Source: an uncultured Verrucomicrobiota bacterium (GTDB taxonomy: Bacteria > Verrucomicrobiota > Verrucomicrobiia > Limisphaerales > UBA9464). Taken from it: a stretch of 43,661 nucleotides of DNA. The notes beneath the pieces were generated by a model. It saw only the letters and a list, made by a program, of their open reading frames with translations. It had not been told where the DNA came from and ran no database searches. Shown here one piece after another: positions 38,582-43,661 of the stretch. Position 1 is the stretch's first letter, and every line of letters starts with the position of its first letter. The DNA lies in contig CAINWP010000298.1 of NCBI GenBank assembly GCA_903854475.1, positions 1 through 43,661 of the forward strand. Reading direction: 5' to 3'. The translations under genes and the position numbers were made by a program.

Positions 38582-39793
38582 TCACTTTGAACCGGCGGGC
38601 AACGCCACCTGACCGGGCCGGCTCAGGTAATAAAGGAGATCCCGGGTCTGCTGTTCGGTGAGGTTGGCGATGAGGCCTTCGGGCATCATCGATATGGCCG
38701 TGGCCTCGATCTTACGGATTTCCGAGCGCGGCAGGGTGATCAGTTCGTTGGCCGTCTGCAGGGTGATCCCGCTCGCGTCCTGGGACTTGATCATGCCGGT
38801 GAGCACTCGCTCGTCCTTCGTCTCGATGGTCGAAGCCAGGTACTCGTTGGGGATGACCGAGTTGGGGTAGAGGATATTCTGAAGCAAATAGTCGAGATCG
38901 GCGCGATTGGCCCCGGTGATGTCCGGACCAACAGCGCCACCAGTGTCAAAGAGGTGGTGGCACTGGGCGCAAATTTGATTAAAAACCACGCGACCCCGGG
39001 GGCCGTCGCCGGGTTGAGATCCACCGGCCGCGTAGAGCCGCTTTACCCGTTCCACCTCGGCCTTCATGTCCGGGCTAGTTTCTTTCATCACCCCCCAGAT
39101 CTGAGTCAGGTCGCTGGCCAAGGTGGGGTCTTTAAGTGAGCGCAATTGGCGGACGAGGTCTGCAGTTAAGGAGGCCTTCGGAACCGAGCCTCCACGAACC
39201 GCTTCTACCAGGGGGCGGGCGTAGGTGGATCGGGAGGCGAGCGTGTTCAGGGCGTCCCGCTGTTCGGCGGCATTGAATTGTGAGAATCCGGCCAGGAGCA
39301 CGGAAGGGGTCTTGGCATCGTCGAACCCGGCCAGGCCGCGCAGCGCGGTAGCCCGGATGCCGGGTTCGGTGCTGAGTTTTTGGAGGAGAGGCACCAGGGC
39401 TGCATCTCGGGTTCGGAGCAGGGTCTCCAAGGCTGCGGTGCGGTCCGCGGAGGCGGCGTTGGAATCCGAGGCGATGGCACGCAGGGAATCCAAGGCCCGG
39501 GCACTTCCGAAGACGGTCCCCAGATTCCGGGCCAAGCGCTGGGTCTCCGCGTCGGGGGCTGCTGCCAGTGTGGACTCGAGCTCGTTCCACCCGCTCGGAG
39601 CAGTCACTCCGTTACGTCCGCGGAGGGCTGCCTCCATGCCTCGCAACACATCCAGTCGAAGGGCAATGTCGGGTGTGGCCGCCGCCAGGGCCGTCAGGCG
39701 GTCGAGGGGCCCCTCGGCCAAGAGCACGGAAGAGAACAGGCTCAAGGCCAGCGTCCAGAGGCACCCGTTCCGAAACCATTGCGTGGATTTCAC
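38582..39793 (-). CDS. Exported HEAT-repeat protein with PVC-type c-heme domain
   Basis: 403 residues. The signal peptide (LWTLALSLFSSVLLAEG) is followed by an alpha-helical HEAT-like region (about 30-240; Ala/Leu-rich repeats such as LRAIASDSNAASADRTAALETLLRTRDAALVPLLQ). The C-terminal domain has heme motif CAQCHH (Cys275, Cys278, His279), GPDITGANRADLDYLLQNILYPN and the probable distal ligand in SMMPEGLIANLTEQQTRDLLYYL. This is the heme-binding domain of Planctomycetes/Verrucomicrobia proteins, usually fused behind a large sugar-dehydrogenase-like beta-propeller. That propeller is absent here, and I see no frameshift or remnant, so it is a genuinely short version. Confidence 0.88.
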   Translation of the reverse strand: MKSTQWFRNGCLWTLALSLFSSVLLAEGPLDRLTALAAATPDIALRLDVLRGMEAALRGRNGVTAPSGWNELESTLAAAPDAETQRLARNLGTVFGSARALDSLRAIASDSNAASADRTAALETLLRTRDAALVPLLQKLSTEPGIRATALRGLAGFDDAKTPSVLLAGFSQFNAAEQRDALNTLASRSTYARPLVEAVRGGSVPKASLTADLVRQLRSLKDPTLASDLTQIWGVMKETSPDMKAEVERVKRLYAAGGSQPGDGPRGRVVFNQICAQCHHLFDTGGAVGPDITGANRADLDYLLQNILYPNSVIPNEYLASTIETKDERVLTGMIKSQDASGITLQTANELITLPRSEIRKIEATAISMMPEGLIANLTEQQTRDLLYYLSRPGQVALPAGSK

Positions 39794-39993
39794 GCCGGTA
39801 AGGCTACGCAGGAGCCGAAGGGCAGCAAGCTGTCGTTGACCTCAAACATCGTTTGGAGCGTCGCCAGTGGGGTGGGGTTGATTTGCCGAGGGGGAAATAC
39901 TCATTGCACCTTCTAACTGTGCTGTGGCTAAGTTTCGCGCCTTTCCGCGGGAAAACCTCGGGAATGGTGGGTTCCACGACGTTGGGGATATTC

Positions 39994-40272
39994 ATGAAGC
40001 GCTGGCGCATGCAAGTCTTGTACTTAGGTCGGGTGCAAGGCGTGGGTTTTCGCTATCAGACGAAACGGCAGGCGACGGGCTTCGAGGTATCAGGAACGGT
40101 GCGGAACTTGCTAGATGGACGGGTTGAACTGGTCGCCGAGGGCGAGCGGTCCGAGTTGGAAGAATTTCGGAAGGCAATCCGTGAGTGCGGGTTGGGTCCG
40201 ATGATTCGTAACGAGGACGTGACATGGACCGAGGCCACGGGCGGTTTCCGGGGTTTCGAGATCGTGCGGTAA
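39994..40272 (+). CDS. acyP: Acylphosphatase
   Basis: Hydrolyses acyl phosphates such as acetyl phosphate or carbamoyl phosphate. I take ATG 39994, preceded by GGGGA at 5 nt; the result is 92 residues, the usual length. The frame opens at 39853, but the extra leader is not family-like. The catalytic Arg is in LGRVQGVGFRYQTKRQA and the Asn in SGTVRNLLDGRVELVAEG; IVR closes the chain. A start at 40009 (MQVLYLG) is also possible. It lies 6 nt before the metallophosphoesterase gene, so they are probably co-transcribed. One possible link is acetyl phosphate made by Pta elsewhere in the window. Confidence 0.92.
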   Translation: MKRWRMQVLYLGRVQGVGFRYQTKRQATGFEVSGTVRNLLDGRVELVAEGERSELEEFRKAIRECGLGPMIRNEDVTWTEATGGFRGFEIVR

Positions 40273-40278
40273 ACGAGA

Positions 40279-41001
40279 ATGAGGTACGCCATTATAGCTG
40301 ACATCCATGGGAACCTAGAAGGTCTCCAGCGGGTGCTTGCCGACATCCAGGAACAAAAGTGTACCCATGTCGTGTGTTTGGGCGATGTCGTCGGATATGG
40401 CGCCAACCCGAAGGAGTGTCTCGACATCGTGCGCGGGATGAATATCCCCACGGTCAAGGGCAACCATGACGAATACATCGGCCTCGATGAAGACCCCGAG
40501 GGGTTCAATGACGCCGCGGCCGAGGCGGTGGCTTGGAGTCGTTCCCAATTGACGGCGGACGACCGCAAGTGGTTGAGGGAACTCAAGTATTTCCGTTTGG
40601 TGGCCAATTTCTCCATCGTCCATGCGACCTTGGATGGCCCCCAGCGATGGGGTTACGTGTTCGAGAAGCTGGAGGCGGCCGCGAGCTTCACCTATCAGAA
40701 CACCCAGTTGTGCTTCTTCGGTCACACTCACGTGCCGGTGGCCTTCATTCGTGATACCGGAGTGCGCGGTGGGCAGTACTCGAAGCTGAAGATCGAGCCC
40801 GGTCGCAAGTATTTCATTAACGTGGGCAGCGTCGGTCAGCCGCGTGACGGCGACCCTCGTGCGGCCTACGTGGTGTACGATTTCCCGACCCAGACCGTGG
40901 AGCTGCGTCGCCTCGAATACGATATTCCAACGACCCAGAAGAAGATTTTGGACGCGGGTCTCCCGCCTCGATTGGCTCAGCGCTTGGCAACCGGCCGCTG
41001 A
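40279..41001 (+). CDS. Calcineurin-like metallophosphoesterase
   Basis: A di-metal phosphoesterase of 240 residues. All five motif blocks are present: IADIHGNLEGL (about 6-16), CLGDVVGYGANP, VKGNHDEYIG (about 60), VHATL and FFGHTHVPVAF (about 151-161). This is the small MJ0936/YfcE-like class, close to proteins annotated as phosphodiesterase or diadenosine-tetraphosphatase-like. There is no signal peptide. The ATG follows the acylphosphatase stop by 6 nt. Physiological substrate unknown. Confidence 0.92.
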   Translation: MRYAIIADIHGNLEGLQRVLADIQEQKCTHVVCLGDVVGYGANPKECLDIVRGMNIPTVKGNHDEYIGLDEDPEGFNDAAAEAVAWSRSQLTADDRKWLRELKYFRLVANFSIVHATLDGPQRWGYVFEKLEAAASFTYQNTQLCFFGHTHVPVAFIRDTGVRGGQYSKLKIEPGRKYFINVGSVGQPRDGDPRAAYVVYDFPTQTVELRRLEYDIPTTQKKILDAGLPPRLAQRLATGR

Positions 41002-41067
41002 GTTTTTTGGGGCAAGTTTGGAGGGCGAGCGTTTCGATTAAAGAGGTTGGATTTCAGGTTCGCGAAG

Positions 41068-41100
41068 GGGTCACGACTGGGTCACGAATGGGTCACAAAA
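41068..41100 (+). promoter_or_regulatory. Three 11-bp direct repeats resembling a Pho box
   Basis: GGGTCAC recurs at 41068, 41079 and 41090, each followed by four variable bases (GACT, GAAT, AAAA), so the period is exactly 11 bp. This is the layout of OmpR/PhoB-type binding sites (PhoB: CTGTCAT plus four AT-rich bases). A -10-like TATGGT lies at 41114-41119, 13 bp after the box. The fit suggests activator control of the GT9 gene starting at GTG 41138. Regulator identity is inference. Confidence 0.45.
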
Positions 41101-41137
41101 AGCTCCGGTGGTTTATGGTCTGGGTTCCTGTGGTCGC

Positions 41138-42175
41138 GTGAAGATCCTTATCCTCAAGCCAAGTTCCCTGGGAGACGTGATCCACGCACTTCCCGTGCTG
41201 CGGCTCCTGCGGCTTGAGTTTCCGGAGGCCCAGATAGATTGGTGGATTCTCCGTGGGCTGATGCCTCTCCTCGAGGGCGATCCCGATTTGCGTCGGCTCG
41301 TTCCCTTCGACCGGAAGGATTGGGCCAAGCCGCGGCATTGGCCGTCGGTGTTTCGACTGGTGCGCCAACTCCGATCGGAGCGCTACGACTGGATCCTGGA
41401 CCTCCAAGGCCTGGCACGCTCAGCGTTGTTTGGTCGGGCGTGTGCCAGTGCTGGTACTCGGTATGTCGGGGTGCGGGACTGGCGGGAATTGGCCCCGTTG
41501 TTTCAGGGCGAATCGGTGCCTCGGCCTTCGCCACAAGCCCATGCTGTGGACTGGCAGCGGGCCTTGTTGACACACCTGGGAGTGCCCTTACGCACCGGTG
41601 GTTGGGAATGGATTCCCCGTCGGCTGGCGGCTGCGGAGCGCCTGAAGCACGAGTTTGCCGAGTTGAACCAGGGTCGCTGGATGGGTCTTCAACCGGGGGC
41701 TCGCTGGGACAACAAGCGGTGGCCGGTGGCTCGGTTTGTGGAACTCATTGGTCTTTTGTCGCGATCCCACCCGGGGCATCGGATCGCTATTTTTGGAGGG
41801 CCTGACGACTTAGCTCTGGGTCGGGCTCTGGCGTCGGCCGATCCGGGGCGCTGTTTGGATTTGACGGGTCGCCTGACCTTACCAGGCATGATCGAGGCCT
41901 TGCGCTGTGTGGACCTGTTGGTGACCAACGACACGGGCCCGATGCATGTGGCCGCGGCCTTGGGCAAGCCGGTGGTGGCGGTGTTCGGTCCGACGGATCC
42001 TTCCAGGACCGGTCCCTATGGCCAGGTGGAGTTCGTACTTCGGGCTCCGCAACCGCCGGCGTGTGCCCCCTGTTTAAAGCCCGTTTGCCGTTACTCGGAA
42101 CCGCTGGCTTGCCTGAATCGGATCACAGCCGCCCAGGTGGCCGTGGCCGTGGCCGGGCGTTTGGCTGCAGAGTGA
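41138..42175 (+). CDS. Glycosyltransferase family 9 (ADP-heptose:LPS heptosyltransferase-like)
   Basis: GT9 enzymes add heptose to the inner core of lipopolysaccharide at the cytoplasmic face of the inner membrane. I take GTG 41138 (VKILILKPSSLGDVIHALPVLRLLR), the normal N-terminus for the family, giving 345 residues; the ATG at 41108 adds ten residues and would lie upstream of the predicted transcription start. The donor-binding half has GLQPGARWDNKRWP, RIAIFGGPDDLALG and CVDLLVTNDTGPMHVAAALGKPVVAVFGPTDP. A Cys-rich region follows (ACAPCLKPVCRYSEPLACL). No other LPS genes are adjacent. The acceptor is unknown. Confidence 0.9.
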   Translation: MKILILKPSSLGDVIHALPVLRLLRLEFPEAQIDWWILRGLMPLLEGDPDLRRLVPFDRKDWAKPRHWPSVFRLVRQLRSERYDWILDLQGLARSALFGRACASAGTRYVGVRDWRELAPLFQGESVPRPSPQAHAVDWQRALLTHLGVPLRTGGWEWIPRRLAAAERLKHEFAELNQGRWMGLQPGARWDNKRWPVARFVELIGLLSRSHPGHRIAIFGGPDDLALGRALASADPGRCLDLTGRLTLPGMIEALRCVDLLVTNDTGPMHVAAALGKPVVAVFGPTDPSRTGPYGQVEFVLRAPQPPACAPCLKPVCRYSEPLACLNRITAAQVAVAVAGRLAAE

Positions 42176-42226
42176 GGGCTTTCCAGAACGGTCTTCGACT
42201 TAGATTTCAGGGCCGTTGCTGAGGGG

Positions 42227-43429
42227 TTACTCCGTCAAGGCGGCGTCCCAGTCTTTCCACACGGGTTCGTAGCCCAGGCGGCGGATCACGTCGGCCACCT
42301 CCGCGGGCGAGCGTTCATCGGCGATATCAAATTGGCCGGTGGCGTTGGTGGCGCGTCCCTGGGTGGCTTTCCACTCGGGTGAATCGGGCGCCAGTGCTTC
42401 GATGCGTCCGCGCACTGTGTGATGGATGGCGTCCTTGCCGGCTCCGGTATAGCCGCCGGGTTCGGTGTGGCTGCCGGCGCTGGCGTGGGTGATGCCCAAG
42501 GGCAGCAGGCCGTCGCGCAACGGGGCTGGTTCGCGGGTGGAGAGCACTAGGCCGACGTCGGGCAAGAAGAGGCGCAGTGCGGTGATTACCTGGACGAGGT
42601 CGCGATCCTGGAATCCGGCCAGGGGCTGGAATTCTCCGGCGCAGGGGCGAATCCGCGGGAGCGAGACGGTGACTTGCGCTTTCCAGCAGTGCTTGAGCAG
42701 CCAGGCGGCGTGGGCGGCCACGGAAATGGCTTCTTGGCGCCAGTCGGCCAGACCGTACAAGGCCCCGATGCCAAGGCGGCGGAACCCGGCCAAATAAGCC
42801 CGCTCGGGTGTGGCCAGTCGCCAGTCGAAATCGCGTTTGGGACCGAGGGTGTGCATTTGAGCGTACACGTTTCGGTCATAGGTTTCTTGGTATACGACCA
42901 ATCCTTCGGCGCCGGCCTGCACCAGCGGATAGTAGTCGGCGGTCTCCATCGGCCCGACCTCCAGGGACAGTGAAGGAATAAAGGAGTGGAGGGTTCGAAT
43001 ACATCCGGCCATGTAACCGTTGGAGACGAATTTGGGGTGTTCTCCGGCCACTAGCAGGATATTGCGAAAGCCGTGGCCGGCCAAAGCCAGGGCTTCTCGT
43101 TTCACTTCTTGTTCGGCGAGGGTGACCCGGAGGATGGAGTTGTCGCGGGAAAAGCCGCAGTAAGCGCAGTTGTTAATGCACTCGTTGCTGAGGTACAGCG
43201 GTGCGAAGAGTCGGATGGTCTTTCCGAACCGTTGGCGGGTGAGGGCTTGGGACCGCCGGCACAGTTCCTCCAATCGAGTGGCGGCCTCGGGTGAGAGCAG
43301 GGTGGCAAAATCACTGACCGACGACGGGCCGCGCCGGAGTACCGAGTCTACTTGCTCGGTATTCGACGACCGGGCCTGACTCATCAAACCCTCTGAAGGC
43401 AAGGCATCGAAGGCCTCGACGAAACTCAT
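42227..43429 (-). CDS. thiH: 2-iminoacetate synthase ThiH
   Basis: ThiH is a radical-SAM enzyme that cleaves tyrosine to dehydroglycine for the thiazole half of thiamine, in anaerobes and many facultative species. I take ATG 43429 (400 residues); the ORF track's 43465 uses a TTG near the family A repeat. The [4Fe-4S] motif is ECINNCAYCGFSRDN (Cys84, 88, 91). Further marks are LLVAGEHPKFVSNGYM, VYQETYDRNVYAQMHTLGPKRDFDWRL, GALYGLADWRQEA, VSLPRIRPCAG and LSTREPAPLRDGLLPLGITHASAGSHTEPGGY. No thiG, thiS or other thi genes lie in the window. Confidence 0.95.
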   Translation of the reverse strand: MSFVEAFDALPSEGLMSQARSSNTEQVDSVLRRGPSSVSDFATLLSPEAATRLEELCRRSQALTRQRFGKTIRLFAPLYLSNECINNCAYCGFSRDNSILRVTLAEQEVKREALALAGHGFRNILLVAGEHPKFVSNGYMAGCIRTLHSFIPSLSLEVGPMETADYYPLVQAGAEGLVVYQETYDRNVYAQMHTLGPKRDFDWRLATPERAYLAGFRRLGIGALYGLADWRQEAISVAAHAAWLLKHCWKAQVTVSLPRIRPCAGEFQPLAGFQDRDLVQVITALRLFLPDVGLVLSTREPAPLRDGLLPLGITHASAGSHTEPGGYTGAGKDAIHHTVRGRIEALAPDSPEWKATQGRATNATGQFDIADERSPAEVADVIRRLGYEPVWKDWDAALTE

Positions 43430-43476
43430 GTCGGGCGACCATAGCTGTGGAGTCTCCGCAGGCAAGCGGGCGCTCC

Positions 43477-43590
43477 GCGGGACCGGGCCTTCGCTCGCAG
43501 GGAACGTTGGGACAGGAGGAGCTTTCGCGCTGGCGCGCGAGGGGGATATAGGGTGTCGACGTTCCTACGCTCGCTCCGGCCCGGTCCCGC
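43477..43590. repeat. Palindromic repeat family A, copy 3
   Basis: A 114-bp element with perfect 13-bp ends, GCGGGACCGGGCC/GGCCCGGTCCCGC, and central hairpin TCGCGC-TGGC-GCGCGA. Compared with copy 1 the arm sequence has changed at several positions on both sides, yet pairing stays perfect. It lies 48 nt upstream of thiH. Confidence 0.85.
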
Positions 43591-43619
43591 TCCGCTTGAC
43601 GTATTTGGTGGGGCGCTCC

Positions 43620-43661
43620 GCGGGACCGGGCCTTCGCTCGCAGGGAACGTTGGGACAGGAG
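43620..43661. repeat. Palindromic repeat family A, copy 4, cut by window end
   Basis: Starts with the same GCGGGACCGGGCC arm and continues CTTCGCTCGCAGGGAACGTT to the last base, identical to copy 3 over the visible part. The spacing from copy 3 is 143 bp, so copies 3 and 4 form a direct tandem that probably continues outside the window. Confidence 0.75.

Overview
The window is about 43.7 kb of GC-rich, densely coded bacterial chromosome. It looks like a member of the Verrucomicrobiota, probably the Limisphaerales/Pedosphaera side of the phylum. That placement is inference, based on a PVC-type (Planctomycetes-Verrucomicrobia-Chlamydiae) heme-binding HEAT protein, an Ig-repeat secreted protein with a Verrucomicrobia-style C-terminus, a squalene-hopene cyclase, a SecA with a long insertion, and few clear Shine-Dalgarno sites. 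I see no prophage, plasmid, CRISPR array or rRNA. There is one tRNA, tRNA-Lys(CUU).

Layout, left to right. 1-311: array of palindromic repeat 'family B' downstream of secA. 0.3-5.1 kb: secA (-), an orphan lipoprotein efflux adaptor (+) and a small hypothetical ORF. 5.2-8.5 kb: pnp and rpsO (-), each followed by its own terminator hairpin; PNPase carries a second S1 domain behind an Arg-Gly-Asp-rich linker. 8.5-9.1 kb: two copies of palindromic repeat 'family A'. 9.1-11.3 kb: moeA and an outer-membrane barrel protein (+). 11.5-18.6 kb, all (-): a BioD-like/DRTGG protein and a short Pta that together make up the domains of a long-type phosphotransacetylase, then aconitase and squalene-hopene cyclase. 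18.7-22.3 kb: mpl, a Tyr-Ala-Pro-repeat secreted protein, a Lys-rich secreted protein and a TPR protein. 22.5-25.3 kb: pyruvate phosphate dikinase (-). 25.6-29.4 kb (+): stand-alone 5'-3' exonuclease, small membrane protein, formylglycine-generating enzyme (FGE)-like protein with both catalytic cysteines, and tyrS. 29.4-29.8 kb: three family B units. 29.8-33.3 kb (-): slyX, a DUF2007-like protein, a REC-PAS-SpoIIE phosphatase and an Ig-repeat protein. 33.4 kb: tRNA-Lys with a good sigma-70 promoter. 33.6-43.4 kb: ABC-F ATPase, M42 peptidase, dolichol-phosphate-mannose-synthase-like GT2, Tat-exported N-terminal-nucleophile (Ntn) asparaginase, heme/HEAT protein, acylphosphatase, metallophosphoesterase, GT9 heptosyltransferase-like protein and thiH. 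43.5-43.66 kb: two more family A copies, the last cut by the window edge.

Most of the content is housekeeping: protein export, RNA turnover and translation, central carbon (aconitase, Pta, PPDK), cofactors (MoeA, ThiH) and envelope (hopanoids, peptidoglycan recycling, glycosyltransfer). I found no convincing multi-gene novel system. The strongest unexplained signals are the two palindromic repeat families, one of which has arms that differ in sequence yet stay perfectly complementary. Also notable are the double-S1 PNPase, a three-unit 11-bp direct repeat resembling a Pho box before the GT9 gene, the two-gene phosphotransacetylase, and the exported FGE-like protein coupled to an exonuclease gene. 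All calls come from reading the sequence and supplied translations; no database search was run.
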